From: Balneolaceae bacterium
Lineage (GTDB): Bacteria; Bacteroidota; Rhodothermia; Balneolales; Balneolaceae
Direction: 5' to 3'
DNA length: 64,000 nucleotides
Assembly: GCA_034521445.1 (NCBI GenBank)
Contig: JAXHMM010000006.1
Coordinates: forward strand, 434,001 to 498,000
Shown here: positions 39,127 to 48,673 of the stretch, in pieces
How the letters are laid out: the number at the start of each line of letters is the position of its first letter
Numbering within the stretch: the first letter of the stretch is position 1
The notes under the pieces: generated by a model
What the model saw: only the letters and a program-made list of their open reading frames with translations
The model's database searches: none
Told to the model about the DNA's origin: nothing
Program-made: the position numbers and the translations under genes

Positions 39127-41388
39127 CTAGAAGGTGTATCCCACGGAGAGGGCGAGGGCGTAGCCGCCCTGCAGATCGGGAGAGGAGAGGACCACCGAGG
39201 CGGGTCCCAGCAGCGTATGGGCCCCGAATTCGAGGAACCAGCCATGGCGAAAATCACCGGATTTCAGGGACCAGTCCCATTCAGCAGATACGCGTGCGGC
39301 GTTCCATCCGGCCTCCAGGAAGAGCTCCCTCCCCACTTCCCACTGCAGGGAGCCCCCGGCTGCGAGCATCTGACGGCCGCCGAACCGCTGGTTGGCGTAG
39401 CCGTGGAGGGGAACCTGGCGCAGGGGAAACCGGGGGTTCGTGCTCATGCCGCCCGGATAGAAGAGGTCGTGCAGCGGCGGGCTGCCTCCCAGCGTGTGCC
39501 CGGCCGCGAGGCGCGCATGCAGGGTGAGTCCCCGCCAGAGGGGCAGGGCCGCCCTCCAGTTGCCAAGAAGCTGCAGGAAGGAGTTTTCGCTTCCCAGGCT
39601 GCGGCTTCCGCCCTCCAGGGCCAGAACGGCCTGATGTCCCCGGCCCGGGAAGTTCGTGCGGTCGAGACTGTTGAGGCCGATCTTAATAATGCTGTTGAGT
39701 TGGAATCGGCTGCCCTCCAGCAGCAGGATGTTGCCCACCGCCTCGTTGAGGTTGTAAAATTCGGCCTGTACCCCTGCCTGCATACGCCAGCTCTGGGCCA
39801 GGCGCAGGGAGAGGGAGGGTGAAGGGTGAGCTGCCTCCACCTCCACCGTGGAGAGTCGTTCCCCACCGCCGTACAGGTCGATGGGCGAGCGGTATACCTT
39901 CAGGTCGGTGTGAAATCTGCAGAGTGGGCTGCAGGACAAGGGGCAGGTCGTAGCGGGCGGCCAGGCCGAGTATCTCCCCCAGGCGCAGTTCAGCCGAAAG
40001 CTGGTCGCCCCAGGCCAGGCGGTTGCGCAGGCGCGCTCCGAACAGCAGGGCGGCCTTGTAGGGACTGTCATAACGCAGGCTGAAGACGGCGCGGTCAGGT
40101 TCGTTCTGCTGCAGGGAGAGTTCCAGCAGGTAGCCGCCCGGCGCGGTGGAATCAGGCTGCAGGCGATAGGTGACCAGGCCGAAGAGGTCCGTCGCGTAGA
40201 GACGGTTGACCTCGCCTTCAATATCGTCGTAGGCCACGACCTCGGGGATGCAGGCGGAGGACAGATTCCGCCTGCCGGGCAAGCCTGAGGTCGATACCTC
40301 TCCAGGCGCAGCCGGGTGATGCGCAGGCTGTCGCGGATGTCCGGCTCTGGGATGGTCTGCCCTGGGGCCGGCGCGGGCGATCTCCCTTCCAGCAGTTCGC
40401 GGATTTGTGGAAGCATGCGCCGTGCGGCTTCCTCTCCGAGGCGGATCAGTTCGCCGGTGCGTAAGTAGCTGAAGCTGTCGAAACCCTCGATGTCGGGGCG
40501 GATGCGCAGGTCGGCCAGGGCGAGTTGGGCCGAATCGGACTCCGCCTGCCGGAAGCCCACCGATTGGACGAGTATGTCTACAAAGGTACGCAGGCTGTCC
40601 ACCGGCTTGACCGGCTCGCCCACGTCGGAAACCAGCAGCATGTCGGCCCCCATTCGGCGCGCCTCCTCCGCCGGGATATTGCGGGACACGCTCCCGTCGA
40701 TATCGAGTCGTCCCCCGTAGGACACCGGCTTGAAAATGGTTGGGATGGCGGCGCTGGCCCGGATGGCCTCAGGCAGGTAGCCGGTGGCAAGGGTGTGGGG
40801 CTTGCCGGTGGCCAGATCGGTGGCTACGGCGGCGAAGGGGACGGGCAGCCTGGTGAAGTCGCGGGTGCCGTGCCAGGGGAGGGTCCACCGGTAGAGCAGC
40901 ATGGAGAGGTTCTGTCCGTCGATGAGTCCGCTGGGAAGCTGCGGGCGGTATCTTTCAAGGGGAAAGGAGAGCAGCCAGGTTTCGCGGGAGGAGACGTAGG
41001 TGCCCAGGTCCCCGGTTCTGCGCTTGTAACGGTCGTCGAAGAGGGCCTGCCAGTCGAGTCCCAGCGCCATCTCCTCGATGCGCGCCGGTTCATAGCCCGC
41101 CGCGTAGAGCCCCCCGACCATGGCACCCATGCTCGATCCGGTCACCACGTGCACCGGTATGCCGGTTTCCTGGAGCACCTTCAGCACGCCGATGTGGGCA
41201 AAGCCCTTGGCTCCGCCACCGCTCAGTGCGAGTCCTATGGTTATGGTGGAGTCGCCCGGGGATCCTGACCCTCTCTGCTCCCCTGATCGGTCATCCTGCG
41301 CATCCGCAGTCAGGGCCAGGACGGAGATCATCAGCCCGGCCAACAGGAGGAAGGGCAGGTGTGTGAAGGGGTAGCTCGGGCGTCTCAT
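39127..41388 (-). CDS. Patatin-like phospholipase with outer-membrane barrel
   Basis: About 753 residues. Signal peptide, then a patatin domain with oxyanion GLALSGGGAKGFAHIGVLK, nucleophile GSSMGAMVGG and dyad Asp in DIDGSVSRNIP, then a POTRA-like link and a C-terminal surface-antigen barrel ending GGYALALSVGYTF, with a final aromatic. This is the PlpD-like layout: a lipase carried to the surface by a fused BamA-type barrel. Two compensating shifts near 40290 and 39910 put a stretch of about 125 residues (VVAYDDIEGEVNRLYATDLF onward) in another frame. The start at 41388 is chosen for the signal peptide. Confidence 0.88.
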   Translation of the reverse strand: MRRPSYPFTHLPFLLLAGLMISVLALTADAQDDRSGEQRGSGSPGDSTITIGLALSGGGAKGFAHIGVLKVLQETGIPVHVVTGSSMGAMVGGLYAAGYEPARIEEMALGLDWQALFDDRYKRRTGDLGTYVSSRETWLLSFPLERYRPQLPSGLIDGQNLSMLLYRWTLPWHGTRDFTRLPVPFAAVATDLATGKPHTLATGYLPEAIRASAAIPTIFKPVSYGGRLDIDGSVSRNIPAEEARRMGADMLLVSDVGEPVKPVDSLRTFVDILVQSVGFRQAESDSAQLALADLRIRPDIEGFDSFSYLRTGELIRLGEEAARRMLPQIRELLEGRSPAPAPGQTIPEPDIRDSLRITRLRLERYRPQACPAGGICPPPASPRSWPTTILKARSTVSTRRTSSAWSPIACSLIPPRRAATCWNSPCSRTNLTAPSSACVMTVPTRPPCCSERACATAWPGATSFRLNCAWGRYSAWPPATTCPLSCSPLCRFHTDLKVYRSPIDLYGGGERLSTVEVEAAHPSPSLSLRLAQSWRMQAGVQAEFYNLNEAVGNILLLEGSRFQLNSIIKIGLNSLDRTNFPGRGHQAVLALEGGSRSLGSENSFLQLLGNWRAALPLWRGLTLHARLAAGHTLGGSPPLHDLFYPGGMSTNPRFPLRQVPLHGYANQRFGGRQMLAAGGSLQWEVGRELFLEAGWNAARVSAEWDWSLKSGDFRHGWFLEFGAHTLLGPASVVLSSPDLQGGYALALSVGYTF

Positions 41389-41508
41389 GGGAGTGGTGAT
41401 GTGGACCTGGATGGGTTTTGCCAGGCACTCGGGTGGTTGGTTTCCCATTCTATAATCGGGACTATTTCCGAGAAAAGCACACGTATACCAGGGCCGTTCC
41501 CGAGGTGA

Positions 41509-42114
41509 TCAGGATTCCTCCCCGTCACGAATAAACTCCATGGCTTCCTCCAGCTCCTTTTCCAGAGGTGACGAATTTGCGGCGCACCGTGTCCCGGTTG
41601 CGTTTCCATACCCGGCGCCCATGGCCAGCACAAGCGCTATATAGCCTGCCTTGAAGGCCGGGCCGGACTGGAAGCCAAGGGCGAACAACAGCAGGCCCAC
41701 CGTCAGCGGCAGGATGTACCACCAGGCGATGCTTCCAGGAGCTTCTTCTGCTCGCGCACCGCCGCCAGCTCCCGCTCCAGGTGCACGGCCATGGGCAGGT
41801 CCACCGTCGGCCGCTGCTCCGCACGGTGCACGTCGGCGGTCTTGAGAACAGGTACCAGACCAGCAGGGCCCCGCCCACCGACACCAGCGCTGCCCACCTG
41901 CTTGCAGCAGCGACTCGGTAACGAAGAAATAGGCGCCGAAGCAGATGATGACCACAATGCAGGCAAGTATCTCCAGACGGTCGCGCGAGCGGATGCGCTC
42001 CTCGAAGGAGATCATACGGTTGTTGATGAGCATGAGCAGCTTGGAGCGGCTGTAGCTGGCTCCAGCTGCTGCTTTCTGTCGTTTCCAGGTATCTTTCAGA
42101 TCGTCAAGTTCCAT
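41509..42114 (-). CDS. Membrane partner of the ECF sigma factor (frameshifted)
   Basis: About 200 residues. Start MELDDLKDTWKRQKAAAGAS overlaps the sigma-factor stop, so the two are coupled. It has a cytoplasmic helical N-terminus, membrane helices around ILACIVVIICFGAYFFVTES and WWYILPLTVGLLLFALGF, and a last one near the C-terminus, followed by LEKELEEAMEFIRDGEES. Shifts near 41880, 41840, 41740 and 41590 break it. Position and topology suggest the anti-sigma factor or a regulatory membrane protein; no known anti-sigma motif is seen. Confidence 0.6.
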   Translation of the reverse strand: MELDDLKDTWKRQKAAAGASYSRSKLLMLINNRMISFEERIRSRDRLEILACIVVIICFGAYFFVTESLLQAGGQRWCRWAGPCWSGTCSQDRRRAPCGAAADGGPAHGRAPGAGAGGGARAEEAPGSIAWWYILPLTVGLLLFALGFQSGPAFKAGYIALVLAMGAGYGNATGTRCAANSSPLEKELEEAMEFIRDGEES

Positions 42115-42611
42115 TTTCTTCCTCGATGATTTGTGAGAGTTCTTCTTGATCCGGTGCAGCTTCACGCCCACGTGATTCTCGGTGATGTCGGTGACGTCAG
42201 GCGATCTCCGCGTAGCTGAAATCCTCCAGGTACATGGAAAGGATGGCTTTTTCTGATGGATTAAGATTGGGATATGGCATCGTAGAGTGAGTGGCGCGTT
42301 CCGGGGATTCCTGTCGCCCGGTCGGGTCTGTCTGCGGCCGCGCCGGGAGACTTTTTCCCGGCGGTAGCGGTCGTGATAGTCGCGTCGCGTCCGCTTCTTA
42401 CGCACAAAGGAGATGGCGGTGTTCAGAGCGATGCGGTAGGCCCAGGTGTGGATGGAGGCGCTGCCCTCGAAGGAGGAGCGCGCCATATCTGGATCAGGAC
42501 TTCCTGGTAGAGGTCCTTCTTCCCCGCGCTGCGGTCGGCGTAGATCCGGCACAGGTGGCGGAAACGCTCCTCGTTTCCCCTGACCAGTTCCAGGAACTGT
42601 TCTTCGGACAT
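42104..42611 (-). CDS. ECF-type RNA polymerase sigma factor (frameshifted)
   Basis: About 168 residues. Region 2 is clear: FLELVRGNEERFRHLCRIYA, AGKKDLYQEVLIQIWR, and after a shift SASIHTWAYRIALNTAISFV. Region 4 appears as DVTDITENHVGVKLHRIKK; one G restored at about 42135 gives the end KKELSQIIEEENGT with a TGA at 42104-42106. Other shifts near 42490 and 42340-42200. It probably directs an envelope-related regulon and is controlled by the coupled membrane protein. Confidence 0.85.
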
Positions 42612-42800
42612 TGCGTATCGGTTGTGTTGAACGAGCCGGCACGTTTTCCCGGCCTTGCATAGGTTAGTCGTCTGCCGGGACTCGAATATTACAGGCTCCG
42701 GCGAGAGATTCCTTGCGGCACCTCAGCGGGAAATGCCCAGCAACACGTCAATAAGCCGGTGTTCGAGGCGGGTGTGGGGGGCGAAGCCAGGGCCCGGGGG

Positions 42801-44128
42801 TCAGCCTTCCCTGGTGCATGACGGCGCGTTTGTGCGGAGGGTTCGGAATCCGTCGAAGCCGTGATAGCTGCCCATGCCGCTGGGACCCACCCCGCCGAAG
42901 GGCAGGTTGTGTTGCACCAGGTGGAATATGCAGTCGTTGAAGGTGACCCCGCCGGAGCGGGTCTCCTGCAGCACGCATTCGCGCCGTTTCCGGTTGCGGT
43001 CGAAGTAGTAAAGGGCCAGGGGATGGGGCCGGGCGTTGACGAAGTCCAGGGCCTCCTCCAGGGAGTCATAGGGCACCACCGGCAGTACGGGACCGAAGAT
43101 TTCCTCCTGCATGAGCCGGGTTTCCGGATCGGGATCGAAAAGCAGGGTGGGAGGGAAGACCCCGTTTCGGGCGTGCACTCCTCCCCGGCCGGGTTGATGG
43201 GTACCGCACGGGCACCTTGCGCCTGCGCCTTCTCCACCCCTTGCCGGAGGCTCCGGTAATGCTCGCGCCGAAGGATGCGGGTATAGTCGGATGGGTCCAC
43301 GAGCCGGGGGTAGAGGCGGTTCACGGCTGCGCGCGCCTCCCGTTCGAAGTCTTCTTCCAGGCCGCGCGGCAGCAGCAGGTAATCCGGCGCCACGCAGGTC
43401 TGTCCCCCGTTGTAGAGCTTGCCGGTCATGATGCGCCGGGCCGCCGGGCCCAGCGGGTAGCTGCGGTGCACGATGGCGGGCGATTTGCCGCCCATCTCCA
43501 GGGTTACGGGCGTGAGATTCTCCGAAGCCGCCCGCATCACCTTCCGCCCGATGCGCGATGAACCCGTAAAGAAGAGAAGATGGTCAAGGGGTAGGGAGGA
43601 AAAATCGGCGGCCAGACCGGGTCCCCGGTGCACGCCGGTGCAGCGTAACCGGGGTCGAAGGTATGCTCCACGAGCCCGGCGATTTCCCCGGCCGCCCGCG
43701 GGGCGATTTCCGAGGGTTTGAGCATCACGTGCGTTGCCGGCAGCCAGGGCGTCGACCAGGGGACCGAGGGTCAGCAGCAGCTGGTAGTTCCAGGCGCCCA
43801 GGATACCCACCACACCCAGGGGCTGGTATTCGTACCGGGCGGAAGCCGGCAGCAGGAACCAGGAGCCGGGCACCCTCTCTCCCTTCATCCAGCTCCGCAG
43901 GTGCAGCTTCGCGTGGCGGATCTGGTCGTGCAGCGGAAAGAGCTCCAGCAGTCGGGTCTCGTCCCGGGACCGTCCGCCGAAGTCGGCGTCCAGCGCGCCC
44001 GTAAGCCGCTCCTCCCGCTCTCCCAGCTGTTCCAGCTTTTCGGCGCCCGTGCGCCGGCGGTAACCGGGCGCGCCAGTGGCAAAGGCTTCCGCTGTTGTTC
44101 GAGAGTTCCAGAGGAGTTCGTCTAGCTC
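42801..44128 (-). CDS. Aldehyde dehydrogenase, coniferyl-aldehyde type (frameshifted)
   Basis: About 440 residues, NAD(P)-dependent oxidation of an aldehyde to the acid. Catalytic Glu in TPVTLEMGGKSPA, nucleophile Cys in YNGGQTCVAPDYLLLP, and C-terminus NLPFGGVGPSGMGSYHG. No N-terminal extension or membrane tail is seen; the sequence style is that of the CALDH group. Start at 44128 overlaps the SDR stop (ATGA), with one base missing after ATGAG. Further shifts near 43720, 43630 and 43180. Coupling to the SDR suggests one pathway acting on the same alcohol or aldehyde. Confidence 0.85.
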
Positions 44129-44945
44129 ATCGGTCTCTTCCCTTGAAGGTGTTCATGGAATCGTAGATGCCGAACCAGTCGCCCACTACCTTGTCGAACA
44201 GGCGCGATGGCAGCAGTCCCTTCAGCAGTGGCAGGCAGGTTCGACGATCCAGGGCATCCGCAGGCGGTCGGTGCCCTTGTCGATGGCCCGGACAATTCGG
44301 CTTGCTGTTTTTTGAGGTTCGAGGATAGGCAGGATGGGCGAGCGCACTCCCTCGAACATGCCGGTGTCGATATAGTAGGGGGAAACGGTGAGCACGTTCA
44401 CGCCCGTCTCATCCCGCTCCATTTCCAGGCGCAGCGAATCGGACCAGCCGGTCAAGGCCCATTTGCCGGCGCAATCGGAGGCCATGCCCGGGTTAGCCAG
44501 CAAGCCGGCCGCCGAGGAGAATTCTGACGATGTGTCCCCGCCCGCGATCGATCATGGCGGGCAGTAGTTGCGCGCGCCAGAAGCATGGGCGCCAGGGCGT
44601 TCACCTCCATGGCGGCGCGGATAGCCTGCGGTTCCTGGGAAGCAAAGGGGCCGCCGGAGACTACTCCCGCGTTATTGACAAGCAGGTCGATTTGAATGCC
44701 GTCCTCCTTCAGTTCGGCCAGCGCCCTGCCTGTGGCCCGGCTGTCGGTAACGTCGCACCGCCTGCGCGGTGACGGCTCCCCCGGATCCTCGCAGTCGCGC
44801 CCGCCTCCTCAAGGGCCTGCGGGCGGTTGTCGCCATACCACCGGCGGGGCAATGCGCGTTCCAGCAGCAGGCGCCCCATGAGGAAGCCGATGCCGGAGGC
44901 ACCCCCCAGTGACGAGTGCGGCCTGGCAGCGGATAGGTCGGACAT
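44125..44945 (-). CDS. Short-chain dehydrogenase/reductase (frameshifted, altered Tyr)
   Basis: About 273 residues. The N-terminus MSDLSAARPH leads into the glycine-rich NAD(P) motif GGASGIGFLMGRLLLERA, then VNNAGV-type sequence and WALTGWSDSLRLEMERDETG, and the end DSMNTFKGRDR. Several shifts lie between 44900 and 44520. The catalytic Y-x-x-x-K site reads D-C-A-G-K here because the tyrosine codon position is GAT. Either the enzyme is inactive or this is one more base error. It is upstream of and overlaps the aldehyde dehydrogenase. Confidence 0.82.
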
Positions 44946-45034
44946 GGCATGTATGGTTGGATGTTTGGGGTAAAGGTACACGATACGCCATATGCAACGC
45001 TTTGTCCAGCCGCTCCCGGCACGGACAGGCTGCG

Positions 45035-45229
45035 CTACCCGCGCCGGCGATCGCCGGCGGAGGGATTGCAGTTTCGCGCGTTCATGGGATACCTCCAGGT
45101 TTTGCCGCGCACCGACTCGATTTGATAGGGACCGGGTCCACCGGAGGAAAATATACCCGCCGAAGCGGCGACGGCAGACAGGACGACGATCACCCAGGAC
45201 AGCATGGTCAGGGAACGGCGGTATTTCAT
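45035..45229 (-). pseudogene. Remnant of a small membrane protein
   Basis: 64 residues from MKYRRSLTMLSWVIVVLSAV, one membrane helix, then GGPGPYQIESVRGKT. This matches from memory the N-terminal third of a two-to-three-helix membrane protein of Bacteroidetes-like bacteria. The continuation expected after the ESVRGKT segment is absent, and the frame soon ends. It is likely truncated. The weak family memory is the only basis. Confidence 0.35.
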
Positions 45230-45376
45230 GGCTCTGGATTTCAGTACCGGTGTTCTTGTTTCGGGGCCGGCGGCTGGGTCACCCGCGACCTCTAATCCTA
45301 TATACCGCGCGCAAACGATATGTGCGATGTAGGGTGATCCTTTGCTTTGAGACAAAGGAGTATTGAGTTTTGCTCC

Positions 45377-45872
45377 ATGATTTTATCCCAAGCCTGTGTT
45401 TCGACGCAATGCGTGCTGCCATCTACCTGGCCTCCCGGGAGGAAAACGACTATGTCTCCATCGGTACGATCAGCGAACAACTCGATATCTCCGCCTATTT
45501 CCTGACCAAGATCTTGCAGAATCTGACCAAGTCAGGCATGCTGGAGTCGCTCAAAGGGCCCAAGGGAGGGGTAAGGCTTAAACGCCCACGGACGAAATCC
45601 GGCTCATCGATGTGGTGGAGGCCGTGGACAGGGCTGGGACTGGTCACCGAGTGCGTGCTGGGACTGCCGGGATGCGGCGACAGCAAGCCCTGCCCGGTAC
45701 ACGAAGAGTGGGCCCGGGTACGGGGCGACCTGCAGGAGATGCTGGAATCGAACACGCTGGACGGACTGGCCGGCAAGGGCAAGAGCCTCAACCTGCGTAT
45801 CACCGAAGACGGTAAGTTCGACTGGGCAGGCGACGCGGTCGTGATCACGCCGGTGTCTTCCGTCACGGTTGA
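45377..45872 (+). CDS. Rrf2-family transcriptional regulator (frameshifted)
   Basis: About 165 residues. Start MILSQACV at 45377; one T missing at about 45400 restores FDAMRAAIYLASREENDYVS. The winged helix follows (IGTISEQLDISAYFLTKILQ, GGVRLKRP), and the three conserved cysteines appear in CVLGLPGCGDSKPC, so it probably holds an Fe-S cluster, as in IscR/NsrR types. A second shift lies near 45590. The end is uncertain: the open frame runs on through a tRNA, while a TGA at 45870-45872 in the next frame ends the protein before it. Confidence 0.8.
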
Positions 45873-45882
45873 TGAGCCTGTT

Positions 45883-45954
45883 GTACCCAGCCAGGAATCG
45901 AACCTGGATCTGAGGTTCGGGAACCTCCGTTCTCTCCGATTGAACTATGGGGGC
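45883..45954 (-). tRNA. tRNA, possibly Gly(CCC), irregular
   Basis: On the minus strand: 5' GCCCCCA, D arm GTTC-AATCGGAG-AGAAC with normal stem, anticodon arm centred on TTCCCGA, and a perfect T arm CCAGG-TTCGATT-CCTGG. The 3' acceptor (CTGGGTA) pairs poorly with the 5' strand and the anticodon stem pairs with an 8-base loop, so one or more bases are probably wrong. If the loop is TTCCCGA, the anticodon is CCC. Confidence 0.5.
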
Positions 45955-46103
45955 AGGTCCCAGCCGGACCCCTACGATAAGCATATCGCACGTTATAACG
46001 CAAGCGCCTGCTCCAGGGTATGGCGCCCGGCTCCGTCCTGGTAACATCCCGCCGGAATGCAGTACAGGAGGACCCTGTTGAGTCTTTCGCGCTGACCCGG
46101 ATC

Positions 46104-48560
46104 ATGAAATCATAGCCTCCTGTTCCTGCGCGCTGTTGCCGGCCGTCCTGGCGGCCTCCACCCGACGCCGCGGCCCAGGTCACCGTCCGGGGCACGGTGA
46201 CCGACGCCGAAACGGGCGAGACCCTGCCCTCCACCAATATCTCCATCGAGGGCACCTACCGGGGCACGATCACCAACACCGACGGCCGCTATTCGCTGAC
46301 CATCGCCGACTCCCTGTTGCCCGCGCGCCTTCGCGTGCGCTTCCTGGGTTACCGAAACCCGGTACCGCACGGTAGACGCGGAATCAGATCCTGTGCAGGA
46401 CTTCCGGCTTAAACGCTCCGTCCGGGAGCTCGGCCGGCTGGTGGTAACGGGCGAGGATCCGGCCGTCCGTATCATGCGGGAGGTGATCCGCCGCAAACAG
46501 ATCTGGCGGGCCAACCTGGAGAACTACCAGGCGGAGGCCTACACGCGGCAGGTGCTTTCCAGACGACACCTCCATCGTCATGATCAGCGAGACGTCTTCC
46601 ACGGCGTACTGGGACAAGGGCAGGGGACACCGTGAGGTGGTTCACTCCGGCGGCAGACGGCCAATATTAGGGAGAGCGAGAATTTCGCCGGCGTCAGCTA
46701 CGTGCCGAATTTCTACGATGACGATATCGACGTGGCCAGCTACGACGTGATGGGGGTCACGCATCCGGACGCCCTGGACTACTACCGCTATGAGATCGTT
46801 GATCGCACCACCCTGGACGGCAAGACCGTCTACGAAATGAAGGTCACGCCCAGGCGCAAACTGCAGCCCCTTTTCGAGGGCACCATCTGGGTACTGGACG
46901 AGGAGTATGCCCTGCTGGAGGTTCGCCTTCGTCCCAACGACGTGGTGAACTTCCCTCCGCCCATTCGCGGCTTCGACACCTACTACGAGCAGCAGTTCGA
47001 CAACTACGGCCGGGAGTTCTGGCTGCCGGTGGACATGCGCATCGAGGGGAGCGTGAAGATCTCCATGATCGGACTGGAATTCCCACGCATCGCCTTCCGC
47101 CAGGTGGCCCGCATCACCGACTACCGGGTGAATGAGGGCGTGCCCGACTCCCTTTACGAGCAGGGAGGCACCTTTGCGGTGGACACCACCTCCGTGGCGG
47201 GCGATAACCTGGCCGGCCGACGGCTTGAGCCCATTCCCTCTCGCGGATCGAGGAGGAAGCCTATGCCAACCTCGACAGTACGGCCACCCTCGAGAAGGCT
47301 TTCCAGCCCAAGGGTTTTCTCGTCACCCTGCTGGACCTTGACCTGTCGGACGATGGCGACGGCGGCACCGGCGGGGGAGGCGGGAGCGGATCCGGTTCGG
47401 GCGGTGCAGGCGGGAGTTCAGGAGGCGGATTCTGTCTCCCGGGGAGCCTGTCGCCGGACCCGCGCTTCAACCGGGTGGACGAACTCTATGCGGGTGCCCG
47501 CTACGAGGTGGAAGTGGCTGACGACGTGGACCTTCAGCTGGGCGGCGGCTACAGTACCGGCTACCGCTCGTGGAGCTACGGGGGTGGCCTGGCCTACGCT
47601 TTCTCCTGGGGAAAAGGATTCGGCCAGCGCCTCTCCGCCTCCTGGCGCGCCGGCACGGCCACCCGTTTCGACTCCTTCGTGTACCATCCCTACATGACCC
47701 TGCTGCCCAACGTAATGGGCTACCGCAACTACTTTGACTATTACCGCAGCGAGGGACTGGAGCTGTCGACCACTCTGCAGCTGCCTCGCCGCGACCTCTC
47801 CCTGCGGGCGGGCTGGCGCAGCCGGGAACACCGTTCCCTGGAGGCCAACAGCGCATGGGATCTCTTTGGAAGGGGCAACACGGCGCGCTACAACCCACCG
47901 GTGGACGAGGGGAGGCTGGCCTCGGTGTTCCTGGAGGCCGGCTACAACCGAAACGAAGGTTACAATTTTGGCATTACGGGGATGAACCGCATCGAGGTGG
48001 GACTGGAACACGCCCATCCCTCCCTGGGCGGCGACTTCAGCTTCACACGCCTGCAGGGCCGTATCGACTGGAATTTTCCGACCTTTCTGCAGCGCCGTCT
48101 CTTTCCCAACACCCTCGATTTTTCGCTGGCGGGAGGCACCAGTGCGGGCGAGCTGCCCCTGCAGCGCATGGGAACGGTGGACGGATCCCTGGGCTGGTTT
48201 TCGCCTTTCGGTACCCTGAAGACGCTCCGCCACCGCCCCTACGAGGGCGAGCACTGGCTGGGACTCACGGCCGAGCACAACTTCCGTACCGTACCCTTCG
48301 AGCTGCTTGGACTCCGGCCCCTGGTGCAGCGCCACTGGAGCCTGATCGTGTTCGGGGGTGCCGCCCGTACCTGGATTTCCGACCGGCGGCGTGCCGAACT
48401 GGAGAGCGCCTACGGGTTCCGGCCTGTCACCACCTCGCCGGTGCATTTTGAGGCGGGGATTTCGCTCAACGGCATCCTGGGCCTCTTCCGCGTGGATTTT
48501 GCCCGGCGCCTGGACGAGCCCGCCTTCATGATCAGCCTGGGCGCTACCCGGTTCTTCTGA
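46104..48560 (+). CDS. DUF5686 outer-membrane protein with carboxypeptidase-regulatory domain (frameshifted)
   Basis: About 815 residues. It begins with a signal peptide broken by shifts (ATG 46104), a CarboxypepD_reg-like domain (GTVTDAETGETLPSTNISIE, TNTDGRYSLTI), then DUF5686 sequence (FEGTIWVLDEEYALLEVRL; REFWLPVDMRIEGSVKISMI) and a long beta-barrel ending PAFMISLGATRFF with terminal Phe. A Gly/Ser-rich linker (GDGGTGGGGGSGSGSGG) lies between the two halves at about 47360-47430. Shifts near 46110-46190, 46360, 46560-46700 and 47250. Outer-membrane location is inferred; function unknown. Confidence 0.82.
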
Positions 48561-48601
48561 GGTGTCCGGATAAGGCGTCCCCGCCGGCATTTCTTTTCCA
48601 T

Positions 48602-48637
48602 AAAAAAAGCGGGTCCCGGCATGGCCGGGACCCGCTT
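48602..48637 (-). terminator. Rho-independent terminator of the OmpA gene
   Basis: A 14-base perfect stem (AAGCGGGTCCCGGC / GCCGGGACCCGCTT) with a 3-base loop and, on the minus strand, a run of seven T (48602-48608). It lies 37 bases after the OmpA stop. The plus-strand DUF5686 gene also ends in front of it, but has no T run. Confidence 0.85.
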
Positions 48638-48673
48638 GAAAGGTCAAGAGCTTTCTAACCGTGGCTCCGTCCG

